Assembly (NCBI RefSeq): GCF_014534745.1
Contig: NZ_JACVVP010000031.1
Coordinates: forward strand, 1 to 64,000
DNA length: 64,000 nucleotides
Origin: Flammeovirga sp. EKP202
GTDB lineage: Bacteria; Bacteroidota; Bacteroidia; Cytophagales; Flammeovirgaceae
Direction: 5' to 3'
Position numbers and translations under genes: made by a program. The notes beneath the pieces were generated by a model. The model saw only the letters and a list, made by a program, of their open reading frames with translations, had not been told where the DNA came from and searched no databases. Shown one piece after another: positions 1 through 8,276 of this stretch. Positions within the stretch are counted from its first letter, which is position 1. Each line of letters begins with the position of its first letter.

Positions 1-84
1 CAAAAGGAATGGAATTTAGCTTTTGACTTCTAAGCCTTGAATTTTTTGCTTCTTTTTGTTTCAAGACAAAAACGAAGTAGAAAG
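1..84. repeat. Left arm of an inverted repeat (dispersed element)
   Basis: This segment is nearly identical, in reverse complement, to 4441-4526, with only a few substitutions and one indel over about 80 bases. The shared core includes GCTTTTGACTTCTAAGCC and TTGTTTCAAGAC. The two arms bracket the AraC, glycoside hydrolase and FAD oxidoreductase genes. A diverged third copy lies at 33129-33186. No protein is encoded, and the repeat may continue left of the window. Confidence 0.75.
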
Positions 85-174
85 AATCTTGAAAGTAGAT
101 CCTATACAATCTTGTAAAAAGGTAAATTGGAAGTTAATTGTAATTTCGTTTGCAATGTAATCAATAGCGTTTCT

Positions 175-1041
175 CTATTCCTTACGAAATGCATTAGGTG
201 TCAAAGAAGTTCTTTTCTTAAAATACTTCACCATGTTGGTGGGTTCATCAAATCCCATGTCATACGCTATTTCTTTGATAGGAATTGATGTGCCTTTCAG
301 TAAGCGTTTAATTTCAAGAATTCTTCTTTCATCAATCACTGCTTTGGGCGATAAATCGTATTTCTCTTTGAGTATTTTACTTAGTGCTTTGATATTGATT
401 CCTAAAGTCTTTAAGTAAAATTCTACCTTAAATTCCTTTTTAAAGTTTTGCTCCAGTAGTTGCTGAAACTTTAGGTATAATTGATCCGATGAGGAAAGTC
501 TTTCTATGGTTTGATGTTGTTTTTGGATTCTTTCTACTTGAATCAAAAATAAGCTGAGCCAATGGTAAAAAGCATGTTCCTGTTGAGGTAATTTCCAATG
601 ATCATACACCTCAAACATATGTTCGCTTAGTAAATTAAAAAATGTACTATTCTTTTCTGACAGAGATAAATATTGCATTCCTTCAATATGTGAAGCCAAT
701 GAAAATTGAAACATATGTTGAAGATCGTGATCATTACGATACAAGAACTCAGGGGTGAAAACAATACTTTGTATCTCTACTTCTTCAGGGTCTAAAGTAT
801 CAAAATAACTGATTTGATCTTTAGACAATAACATCAAGGTATTGGGTTGAAAGGTGTATTCTTGGAAATCGATATAGTAAGTACCTGTTCCTTTTTTAAA
901 CCAAAATAATACATGAAAATCTCTCTTGGAAGGAGAGAAAATATCTGTTCCTTCCAAGAGAATAGAAGAGGGTACAATGGCAAAAGGCAATCCTTTACCC
1001 AATTTTTTATTTTGATGATAGGAGATATTTTGGTGATGCAT
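175..1041 (-). CDS. AraC family transcriptional regulator
   Basis: A 288-residue DNA-binding regulator. The C-terminal part, about residues 205-287, is a typical AraC double helix-turn-helix: the second helix pair includes IPIKEIAYDMGFDEPTNM followed by YFKKRTSLTPNAFRK, the classic AraC signature. The N-terminal part looks like the cupin-type sensing domain (residues about 40-110), so it probably senses a small molecule. It is the last gene of a leftward group whose upstream neighbours are a glycoside hydrolase and an FAD oxidoreductase, so control of sugar or polysaccharide breakdown is the natural inference. The inducer cannot be read from the sequence. Confidence 0.93.
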   Translation of the reverse strand: MHHQNISYHQNKKLGKGLPFAIVPSSILLEGTDIFSPSKRDFHVLFWFKKGTGTYYIDFQEYTFQPNTLMLLSKDQISYFDTLDPEEVEIQSIVFTPEFLYRNDHDLQHMFQFSLASHIEGMQYLSLSEKNSTFFNLLSEHMFEVYDHWKLPQQEHAFYHWLSLFLIQVERIQKQHQTIERLSSSDQLYLKFQQLLEQNFKKEFKVEFYLKTLGINIKALSKILKEKYDLSPKAVIDERRILEIKRLLKGTSIPIKEIAYDMGFDEPTNMVKYFKKRTSLTPNAFRKE

Positions 1042-1134
1042 ATATAGATATTCAATCCTAAATTATTGACAAGTTATTCAAAAGGATTGATTTCTAAACT
1101 ATCAAAGTTCATCACACCATAAAATGAATTCACC

Positions 1135-2247
1135 TTACATTTCCTCAAAAGCCGTTACAGGTATCTGAACATTGAAAGATTGAAGCACGCCGTTTTCATC
1201 CTCAATATCTGCTGCACACGATAATACCTTCGGTTTTCCATTTTCTAAGAATAACTGAGGACGCTCTAAATGAGATACGGATTGAGTTTGTCCATTTTCC
1301 CATTTGATTTCTAAAGTACTTACCAAAGGATGGTCTGAGAGCTTCCAATCTAATCCATCGTAAGAATGAAAAAGTACCAATGATCGGCCGTGTTCTGTAA
1401 AAGCACCATGCATGTCTTTTACGATGGCATAATAATGTCCTTCTTGAAACCAAATAAAAGGATCTTCGGCAGGGAAATCATAACCTTCCGCTTGGAAAAT
1501 GGGAGAGGGGTGTTTCTTGAAAGGACCAACAGGTGAATTAGAAGTCGCCACACAATGTACTACCGGACCGCCCCAAATGCCTTTTCTCTTTTTGCCTACC
1601 GCTTTGTAAACCATTAAAAATTCCCCCTTATCATTTTGAGTAATCGTGGGGTTACTCACCATTAATGCATCTAAGGCTTGGTCATTGGGAGAAATATCAA
1701 TTAATGGTGCATCCAATCGCATCCAGGGTCCATTAGGATGGTCAGCAACTGCCACTCCAATTCTCTGATTGTTTCGATGTACTGGATTTAAAACTATTTT
1801 TTCTGGAGTACCCATCACTTTTCCATCTCCGGTATTTCCCATATAATAGAGATAATACTTTCCATTGAATTCATGTACAGTGGGGTTGTGAGTACATAAT
1901 CCATCCCAATAGTTTTCACCTCTTACGCCTAGGGTCACATCTTTAAACTCAAAAGGGCCATCGGGAGCATCAGAGACAGCATGAGCAATTTCTGAATGTG
2001 TTACCCAAGCCCAACCTAGTTCTTTTTTCCAACGAGAATAAAAAAGATGATAAGTTCCTTCTTTGTCTTTTACAATAGATCCTCCCCAATGACTCCATCT
2101 TTTATCTTCAAACTTAGAAACTGTCGCTACTTCGCCTAGTTTCAGTTGGTAGTTGGATGGATTCTTCTTGGGTTTAAATTGTAAGAAAAGAATGAAAATC
2201 AAAGAGGATACAATTACCTTCAATACTAATTTTGATAGCTTATACAT
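1135..2247 (-). CDS. Glycoside hydrolase, GH43/GH117-like five-bladed propeller, exported
   Basis: A 370-residue protein with one hydrophobic N-terminal segment (about residues 8-24), so it is exported or membrane-anchored; there is no lipobox. The body repeats the propeller pattern of GH43/GH117-like enzymes: WSHWGGSIVKDKEGTYHLFYS, then THNPTVHEFNGKYYLYYMGN, then SNPTITQNDKGEFLMVYKA, then AEDPFIWFQEGHYYAIVKD. Acidic residues open the blades as expected for this fold. The exact family and substrate are not determinable by eye. It lies 13 bases downstream of the FAD oxidoreductase gene, so the two are surely co-transcribed, which suggests joint processing of a carbohydrate, perhaps of algal origin. 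Confidence 0.8.
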   Translation of the reverse strand: MYKLSKLVLKVIVSSLIFILFLQFKPKKNPSNYQLKLGEVATVSKFEDKRWSHWGGSIVKDKEGTYHLFYSRWKKELGWAWVTHSEIAHAVSDAPDGPFEFKDVTLGVRGENYWDGLCTHNPTVHEFNGKYYLYYMGNTGDGKVMGTPEKIVLNPVHRNNQRIGVAVADHPNGPWMRLDAPLIDISPNDQALDALMVSNPTITQNDKGEFLMVYKAVGKKRKGIWGGPVVHCVATSNSPVGPFKKHPSPIFQAEGYDFPAEDPFIWFQEGHYYAIVKDMHGAFTEHGRSLVLFHSYDGLDWKLSDHPLVSTLEIKWENGQTQSVSHLERPQLFLENGKPKVLSCAADIEDENGVLQSFNVQIPVTAFEEM

Positions 2248-2260
2248 AACATGACAGAAT

Positions 2261-4198
2261 TTAAGAACGTTGAGTGGATGGTTGTTGCATGAGCTTTTTC
2301 AATTGATCCAAATGCTGCTGATATACACCTCTAGGTGTCACTTTTTCTTTAATACAAATGGAGGCAGCCAAACCAACAATTTCGCCCATCATACCACACG
2401 TTTTCATTACTCTCACCGGACCCAAACCATCTCTACTTACACTGATGTTACGCCCTGCCATAAATAGATTCTGAATGTTTTTACTGTATAAAGTTCGATA
2501 AGGTGCCCAATAAGGACCTTCGTAATCATAACCTTTTCCCGTCGTTGCAAAAGAGATAAATTCTTCTCCTTCCAATCCTTTATCAAATTCTTGATGAGCA
2601 CTATGTACATCAATTCCCCAAGAACAAGGGTAAGCACCATCCTCAAACTCTACCTTATCTCTAAAGTGATCTGCCGTCAGTTTTATATCTCCCATTAATC
2701 GTCTTGATTCTCTTTTTCCAGAGATAAATGCAGACCAGCCCAAACGGTGATTAGGATAAAGTTTATCTACATTTTTCAAGGCATCCCAAGCCCCGTACAT
2801 TGCTCTAAAATTGAGGTCACGAATTTTTTCTACATCAGTGATTGGATTCTTATCAAATCCACTTTCCCAAAACCATCCACCGAGGTTGCCCAATGGATCT
2901 TTCGCTCCCCACTGTCCTTTGTAATTGGATCTACCAGGGAAGGGCTTATCAGAGAGGTCTAACGCCCAAGGACATCTAGGAAAAGGTTGTTCTACTTCTC
3001 CAATATCACATGAGATCGTTAAAGCTGATTTATCTTTACATTCACATTTCAGTACCTCTTCTTTGTTGGCAGCATCCAACACACTCCACATATTCGAAGA
3101 GCCCATAAACGTAGAAGCTGACATTTTATATTCGGCACCCGCCATAAATCCTACAGTGGCATCACCTGTACAATCAGCGAAAAACTGTCCTTTGATTTTT
3201 TTCTGCACACCTGTCTTCGTATGCTGAGTAACCACTGCATGTATCGTTTGATTTTTATGTTCTACATCAATCACTCTTTCTTCTAAAAACAGTGTGATGT
3301 TAGGTTCTTTGTTGATCACCTCCGTTTTACGCTGATCATTATAAGCTACTCCCAAGCGTGCATTTCTGGTACCGTATCTTCCTCTATCAATTTTATCTGG
3401 AGAGATCTCTTCTACAATTTCCCCTACATGCGGATAAGGTTGTTGTAAGGTATGCCCTTCGGGCCACACACGTACTTCGGAACTTCCATTTCCACCCAAA
3501 ACAGGACGATCTTGTATTAAGGCTACTTTTAATCCCTTTCGAGCTGCGGAAATTGCCGCACTTGTTCCTGCAAAACCTCCTCCTGAAACGACAAGATCAA
3601 AAGCTCCTCCATTTTCAGGTTTGTCTGAAAAACCTTGTAATTTTCTTCTGAATTTAGTCAGTGCTTTCACATCATCAACAGGAACAAAATCTTTGTCTTT
3701 ACAAAATAGAATAGCATCACACCTTCCTTCAAATCCTGTCAGATCATGCAATGTCAGTTTTGTATTTTTAGCGACATCCACGACCCCGCCATCATGCCAA
3801 TGCCACTCTGCTCCTTTAGTTCCAAAGGTCTCCTTGACTGGTTGATCATTGATCAGTAATTGAAATTTTCCAGGTGCGCCTTCCACTTTCCACGGAGCCA
3901 CCCAGTCTCTGGTTCTTACCCATACTCTATAACTTCCTTTTTTAGGAAAAGCAACTTGTGTGATGGCATCTTTTACGGGGATTCCTAAACCATGGGCAAG
4001 AAGATAAGAGGAGCCCATTTGATCCATAGATTGCTGATCCACTTCCCATCCTCCTAAATCAGAAAACTGTTCTGCTTCGATAAATAAAAAGTCTCCATTT
4101 AGTTTTTTAAGTAAGTTGGAGTTCGCTAAGATATCATTGGAAGCCAAAAGCATAAGTGCTGCTTTGCTACCAACGTTTAAAAATTCTCTTCGTTTCAT
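2261..4198 (-). CDS. Secreted FAD-dependent oxidoreductase with N-terminal carbohydrate-binding-like domain
   Basis: A 645-residue protein. The N-terminus MKRREFLNVGSKAALMLLAS resembles a twin-arginine signal, which fits export of a folded flavoprotein. Residues about 37-168 form a beta-sandwich-like domain (FLFIEAEQFSDLGGW to the conserved W-rich segments) similar to those attached to xanthan-lyase-like enzymes. From about residue 200 the dinucleotide-binding motif VSGGGFAGTSAAIS is followed by GGNGSSEVRVWPEG, typical of the FAD_oxidored (PF12831) family. The C-terminal FMAGRNISVSRDGLGPVRVMKTCG matches the closing FAD contact. It is the first gene of the operon with the glycoside hydrolase. 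The substrate is unknown; oxidation of a sugar or sugar derivative is my inference. Confidence 0.85.
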   Translation of the reverse strand: MKRREFLNVGSKAALMLLASNDILANSNLLKKLNGDFLFIEAEQFSDLGGWEVDQQSMDQMGSSYLLAHGLGIPVKDAITQVAFPKKGSYRVWVRTRDWVAPWKVEGAPGKFQLLINDQPVKETFGTKGAEWHWHDGGVVDVAKNTKLTLHDLTGFEGRCDAILFCKDKDFVPVDDVKALTKFRRKLQGFSDKPENGGAFDLVVSGGGFAGTSAAISAARKGLKVALIQDRPVLGGNGSSEVRVWPEGHTLQQPYPHVGEIVEEISPDKIDRGRYGTRNARLGVAYNDQRKTEVINKEPNITLFLEERVIDVEHKNQTIHAVVTQHTKTGVQKKIKGQFFADCTGDATVGFMAGAEYKMSASTFMGSSNMWSVLDAANKEEVLKCECKDKSALTISCDIGEVEQPFPRCPWALDLSDKPFPGRSNYKGQWGAKDPLGNLGGWFWESGFDKNPITDVEKIRDLNFRAMYGAWDALKNVDKLYPNHRLGWSAFISGKRESRRLMGDIKLTADHFRDKVEFEDGAYPCSWGIDVHSAHQEFDKGLEGEEFISFATTGKGYDYEGPYWAPYRTLYSKNIQNLFMAGRNISVSRDGLGPVRVMKTCGMMGEIVGLAASICIKEKVTPRGVYQQHLDQLKKLMQQPSTQRS

Positions 4199-4440
4199 AA
4201 CTATTCATTTCATTCTGAATGCATGATAATGAATAACTTGAATAGGCTACGGTAATAAATCGGTTTTTTAGAGGGGTAGATTTTTATATCAAAAAATAGA
4301 GAAAGGAGTTGAAAAAAATACACCCCAAAATCAGCATAACGTTTTCTAAAATGAGAAATAATAATAGTTGAGTTACATGGGGAACCATTAAAGATAATAA
4401 TACTACACTGTAAACTAAATTATCGTCAACTTTCAAGCTT

Positions 4441-4526
4441 CCTTCTTCTTCATTTTTGTCTTGAAACAAAAACGAAGCAAAAAATTCAAGGCTTAGAAGT
4501 CAAAAGCTAAATTTCATTCCTTTCGC
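4441..4526. repeat. Right arm of the inverted repeat
   Basis: Reverse complement of 1-84 with few changes; both copies carry GCTTTTGACTTCTAAGCC on the appropriate strand. It directly follows a sequence matching the terminal repeat of the MITE-like element at 5556-5826, so the arm probably belongs to the same non-coding family. Confidence 0.75.
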
Positions 4527-4768
4527 CTAAATGATTTTAAACTCGCTGCGCTCAAACAGCAAAATCATTTTTAACGGCTCAATCCATGAAATTCTTAACG
4601 CTTTTCCCTTCAAGGCCGGGGGAAGAAGTAGCAAATGAATTAGGTAGAAAGTCCACTGGCGCGAATGTTAAGCGATAGCATCATTCGTGTCCTAAAAATC
4701 AGCAGAAATCTCCTGATTTCTAAACAATATAAATATGCTACTTTAGAATTTGCTTCTTCTTCATTTTC

Positions 4769-4812
4769 TCGTACACCACGATGAACACAACAGATTCAAT
4801 CATGGTGTACGA
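4769..4812 (-). terminator. Hairpin downstream of the lipoprotein gene
   Basis: Perfect 10-base arms TCGTACACCA and TGGTGTACGA separated by 24 bases, starting 17 bases after the stop codon of the leftward lipoprotein gene. There is no uridine tract on the leftward transcript, so a terminator role is only likely, not certain. Confidence 0.4.
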
Positions 4813-4828
4813 TATTTTGTTGAAGTAC

Positions 4829-5332
4829 TTATTCCGCTTTTGGAATCAAATCTGAACAAGTACGTTTCGTAAATCCGCCTTCTGCCTTCACTGGACCAAA
4901 GTCTCTTACAAAATAGGTCTTAATGTTAGGAGTATCCACAGTGTCTTTTCCTGCTTCGCATGAAGTTGTATAATTCACAGAAAACTCTCCCAATAAAGAT
5001 TGAACCACATCACCTGTTCTTGTTTCAGCTACAAAAAGATCATATTGAATTTGATCATTTTCGATGATCAGATTGTCATCTAAATCATAATGTAATTGAT
5101 ACTCATAAAATTTCACCTCAGCATCTCCATTGGGTAAAATATTCAGTTCAGTAGTTGGAATACTTCCTGTAGAAACAGTTTTGGTTTCTTCACCTTCAGT
5201 GATCTCTGCCTTAAATTCTGTTTTCCATTGATAGAAACCAGAGTTATCAGCTGTCACTAGATCATTATCAATTTTATCAGAGCATGACACCATAGCACTC
5301 ATTAAAATGAAGCTTGCAAATAGTTTTTTCAT
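4829..5332 (-). CDS. Hypothetical lipoprotein
   Basis: The reading frame is open further upstream (to 5392), but the start at 5332 is preferred because it gives a clean lipoprotein signal, MKKLFASFILMSAMVSCSDK, with the lipobox cysteine at about residue 17. The mature part, about 150 residues, is rich in acidic and beta-strand-like segments and contains a few further cysteines (SCEAGKD and TCSD) that could form a disulfide. I do not recognise a family. It stands alone between two repeat-rich spacers. Confidence 0.75.
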   Translation of the reverse strand: MKKLFASFILMSAMVSCSDKIDNDLVTADNSGFYQWKTEFKAEITEGEETKTVSTGSIPTTELNILPNGDAEVKFYEYQLHYDLDDNLIIENDQIQYDLFVAETRTGDVVQSLLGEFSVNYTTSCEAGKDTVDTPNIKTYFVRDFGPVKAEGGFTKRTCSDLIPKAE

Positions 5333-5555
5333 TACGTTAAAAAATGGTTGATGAATAAAGTTTAAAAAGAAAGAGTATGAAAATACCCTCAATGGTTTTA
5401 AAGTTTTTGGCTTGAATTAAACATATAACTCTGCCTTTTCTTTAAATATGACCATTTCAACTTTACCTTCCTTATAGATATTAGTTAATATTTTTAAATA
5501 CTACTACTGTAGTCGTTTAACATAATACACAACTGATTATCAATGTATTTATTGC

Positions 5556-5826
5556 AGTGTAAACTAAACTATCGTTAACTTTTAATCGACCTTTCTGCAA
5601 GCCTTAATAGGATCAACTTTCAAGCTTCTTAACGCTTTTCCCTTCAAGGCTGATTTAGATACTACTAAATAATTACCTGATTATAAAAGAAAAGGATTTT
5701 GTAATTATCTTCTAAAATGCAGTGCTGTAGGGGCGTTGCATTGCAACGTCCTCGCGAACCACAATGCACTACCATTTATCCTTCACAAAAGGAACTGCTG
5801 TAATTAACGAAAATTTAGTTTACAGT
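5556..5826. mobile_element. MITE-like non-coding element with terminal inverted repeats
   Basis: The left end (5556-5578, AGTGTAAACTAAACTATCGT) and the right end (5804-5826, whose reverse complement begins ACTGTAAACTAAATTTTCGT) form 23-base terminal inverted repeats matching at 20 positions. The roughly 270-base interior has no gene. It contains blocks shared with other spacers: CAACTTTCAAGCTTC, CTTAACGCTTTTCCCTTCAAGG (also near 4600), and the block 5702-5795 shared with 33189-33280. The size, ends and lack of coding capacity fit a miniature inverted-repeat transposable element; no transposase is in the window. Confidence 0.6.
5702..5795. repeat. Dispersed repeat block with GTTGCATTGCAAC core, copy 1
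   Basis: Matches 33189-33280 over about 90 bases with scattered changes. Both contain GTGCTGTAGGG followed by the near-palindrome GTTGCATTGCAACG, then a shared GAACCAC and TACCATTTTATCCTTCA-like tail. It lies inside the MITE-like element. Confidence 0.7.
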
Positions 5827-5835
5827 TTATTTGTC

Positions 5836-6495
5836 TTATAAAAATAAAAGCAGTGATACTGATGAAGAATAATTTTTTAGAGCATGGACGAGCATACTAT
5901 ACTTCATGCCTTTTCTAATTCTGATCACGGTAAAAGTATATCCATATATAGAAAGAACTAGTCCATAAATAAAAATATAAGGAATATGTGCTACCGTAAT
6001 TAAGTCAAAATCAAAGTTCGCGATATGACCAAAACCAAAGAAAAATACCGAAAGGTAAATGTAAATACCTTTCCATTTTTCAACAAATTCTTCATCTATC
6101 TTTTTCGAATAAAACATATAAAATAGACCAGAAAAAAGGAGTACAAAAAAATACTTATAGATACCCATGGAAAAGAAAGAAAACAGAGTAATACAGCAAT
6201 AACCAAACATCAATGAAAAAGATATTCTAGAGGACTCTACTTTATAATTCAAAAAATACCGAAAGGCAAGTTCCTCTACAATAGGGGCATAGATCACTGC
6301 AAAGAATAGAAATTGCTTTTTACTTAATCCACTTTTAGTATATAATTGCACTGAAGAAAGGTCTCCTCTAAACAATTGTGCTGCTAGGAAGGATAAAAAT
6401 CCTAAGACTATAAATGAAACTACAATTGTTAAAAAGTAGTTTCTAATATCCCTCTTACTTAGAGAACGAATATAGTTTGCTTGTAAAAATAGCAT
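5836..6495 (-). CDS. CPBP family intramembrane metalloprotease
   Basis: A 219-residue membrane protein with about six hydrophobic segments. The three conserved CPBP (Abi) motifs are visible: APIVEELAFRYFL with the paired glutamates and arginine (about residues 91-103), FFGFGHIANF with the first histidine, and SMLVHALKN with the second histidine and asparagine. These residues build the active site of glutamate-type intramembrane proteases. Its substrate is unknown; relatives serve in bacteriocin immunity, signalling or CAAX-like processing. It sits immediately beside the MITE-like element and is followed by the outer-membrane barrel gene 80 bases upstream. Confidence 0.85.
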   Translation of the reverse strand: MLFLQANYIRSLSKRDIRNYFLTIVVSFIVLGFLSFLAAQLFRGDLSSVQLYTKSGLSKKQFLFFAVIYAPIVEELAFRYFLNYKVESSRISFSLMFGYCCITLFSFFSMGIYKYFFVLLFSGLFYMFYSKKIDEEFVEKWKGIYIYLSVFFFGFGHIANFDFDLITVAHIPYIFIYGLVLSIYGYTFTVIRIRKGMKYSMLVHALKNYSSSVSLLLFL

Positions 6496-6575
6496 GATTA
6501 AACTTTAAGTTAGTTTTTAGTACATTTTTCAAACCTCTAATCTAATCATTCTATTCTTAATTTCTTTATTAAAGT

Positions 6576-7982
6576 TTAAAACTTATACTGTAATGCAACT
6601 GCTGAAAAAGTAATAGGTTTACCCATTCCAGTTTCTTTTACATAACTACCGGGAGTCACATAAGAATTAAAAGACATTAATGTGAAGTGCTGATTGATGA
6701 TATAAAAAATATCTAATCCATACTGAATCCCTACACCGTATTGATCACTTTGAGTTTCAGAAGAAGGACGTACTTGTACCATGCTCGGAGCGTAAGATCC
6801 ATCCTTATTACTTGCTCTCGCTAAATAATACCAGCTGAAATTAATGTATAAACGTTCTAAAGGTTGCAGACCAAAAGTAGGTTTGATATGCATAATGTTA
6901 CTTGGCCCTTGAGCCATTGCTAGTCCATAAACGGGCTTTGGGTACATAGGGTCGAAAGTGTTCAACTGCTTATCATTCGGATCATAATCACCCGAAACGT
7001 AACTTGCTCCCAAGCCAATCATTGGTTTTAAAAAAACATCTGGAAAGAAATAATGTACTTCTGCTGTTGCATTGAAAGCGTGAACCATTAAATCATTGAA
7101 CTTTCCTGTTTGGTACATCAAATCCATATCTACCCAAAGTCTTCTACCTCTTTGCCATAGTCGTCCTCCAATGGTATGTCTATTTTGTTTTCCTGAAACG
7201 TAATTGAATTGTCTTCTTTCAGTATAAAATCCAAAATAATACAGATCTAATTTGAGTGGTTTTAATTTTCTAAAACTAGCATAGGCTCCCCAAATAAATT
7301 CGTTAATATGTGAATTGTCAAATACTTCTGGATGAATGATGACGGGCGTGGTAAATAAGGCATGTAGATCAAAATTTTTCTTTTGAGCGATATAAGAAAT
7401 TCCATCAAAAGCCTGTCTATTATTAGGGCCTTCTCTTGATGAAATCAATAAGCCATTTCCAAAATCTAACTCTTGACGACCGATACGAATAATTTGTCCT
7501 TTTTCATTTCCTTTCTTTCCAACATTCAAGTCCACAAAGAATTGGTGTAAACCAAGACCATCAACTATAATTTCAGGAACGGGAGGATTGGGGTTCCCCA
7601 ATTCCAAAGTATTGTTAAGTTGCCCAAAAACTCTGATTCTTGTGTTGACCTGAAGATCAGCATGCAACATCAAACGGTGCTGTAAACTTCCATCATAATC
7701 AGTAATCGTACCTGGAGGTACATCTCCGAAATTGGGATTTTTACGGTATTCATACCATTCCCTTACTTCTCCTCCTATAGACAACTTCGTATTTCCATCT
7801 TTAGAAATAGACATCAATTTTAAATGATCAGTACCTTTTTTCTGAACCGTATCTGACAATAAATAGGAAAAATCATCATTGTACCTAAGATCATGAATTG
7901 GCCTTACCTGTGCATGAGAATAAATAGTGAAACCAAGCAACATGCCGAAAGTAATAAAGAGAATATCGAGTAATGTTTTCAT
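6576..7982 (-). CDS. Alginate-export-family outer-membrane beta-barrel protein
   Basis: A 468-residue protein with a signal peptide ending near residue 25 (SHAQ). The mature part alternates short polar and aromatic strands and ends in AVALQYKF, a typical barrel terminus with a final phenylalanine. The pattern SIGGEVREWYEYRKN, RIGRQELDFGNGLLIS and REGPNNRQAFDGI is characteristic of the AlgE-like alginate export family (PF13372). In Bacteroidota such proteins are outer-membrane porins of unclear cargo, and alginate export itself is not implied. The gene has its own upstream spacer. Confidence 0.8.
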   Translation of the reverse strand: MKTLLDILFITFGMLLGFTIYSHAQVRPIHDLRYNDDFSYLLSDTVQKKGTDHLKLMSISKDGNTKLSIGGEVREWYEYRKNPNFGDVPPGTITDYDGSLQHRLMLHADLQVNTRIRVFGQLNNTLELGNPNPPVPEIIVDGLGLHQFFVDLNVGKKGNEKGQIIRIGRQELDFGNGLLISSREGPNNRQAFDGISYIAQKKNFDLHALFTTPVIIHPEVFDNSHINEFIWGAYASFRKLKPLKLDLYYFGFYTERRQFNYVSGKQNRHTIGGRLWQRGRRLWVDMDLMYQTGKFNDLMVHAFNATAEVHYFFPDVFLKPMIGLGASYVSGDYDPNDKQLNTFDPMYPKPVYGLAMAQGPSNIMHIKPTFGLQPLERLYINFSWYYLARASNKDGSYAPSMVQVRPSSETQSDQYGVGIQYGLDIFYIINQHFTLMSFNSYVTPGSYVKETGMGKPITFSAVALQYKF

Positions 7983-8154
7983 AGCGTTTATCTTTTTAAC
8001 ACTACAAAGGACCTGATTATTTACTAGTGATTAAAGGTAAAAAAGAAGACAATAATGGTAAAAATTGGAATTTATTAAATAAAAAATCAAATATAAACAC
8101 TTAAAAAGGATAATAATAAGTACATGGTTATTGCACCAAATTCTAGAAATAAGT

Positions 8155-8194
8155 GCAAAAAAATGCTACTGAAACATCAATTGTTCCAGTAGCA
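8155..8194 (-). terminator. Rho-independent terminator after the TonB-family gene
   Basis: Arms TGCTACTG (8164-8171) and CAGTAGCA (8187-8194), with a run of thymines on the leftward strand beyond 8163. It lies about 80 bases after the leftward tonB-like stop codon. Confidence 0.75.
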
Positions 8195-8276
8195 CTTGAT
8201 TACGATTATGATAGTTTTCTGTGACAGCGAAGGGGATCATTTTAAGTGATGCTTCATAACTGTCTCAGAAATTAGA

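Larger units (their letters stand above)
4199..4828. other. 630-base gene-free region with repeat remnants
   Basis: No credible gene is present. It holds a terminal-repeat-like sequence at 4407-4429 (ACTGTAAACTAAATTATCGT, also found at the ends of the 5556-5826 element), the right arm of the inverted repeat (4441-4526), and a hairpin at 4528-4572 whose arms are AAATGATTTT and AAAATCATTT. A second hairpin is at 4769-4812. It looks like a nest of old non-coding mobile-element debris. Confidence 0.6.

Noticed and set aside
834-1055. Alternative leftward 73-codon frame at the start of the AraC gene
   Set aside because: Overlaps the N-terminal part of the AraC gene in another frame, whose product has the complete family pattern.
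4284-4469. Leftward 61-codon frame in the repeat-rich spacer
   Set aside because: It lies over the terminal-repeat and inverted-repeat sequences and encodes a nondescript hydrophobic peptide; no ribosome-binding context or similarity to a known family.
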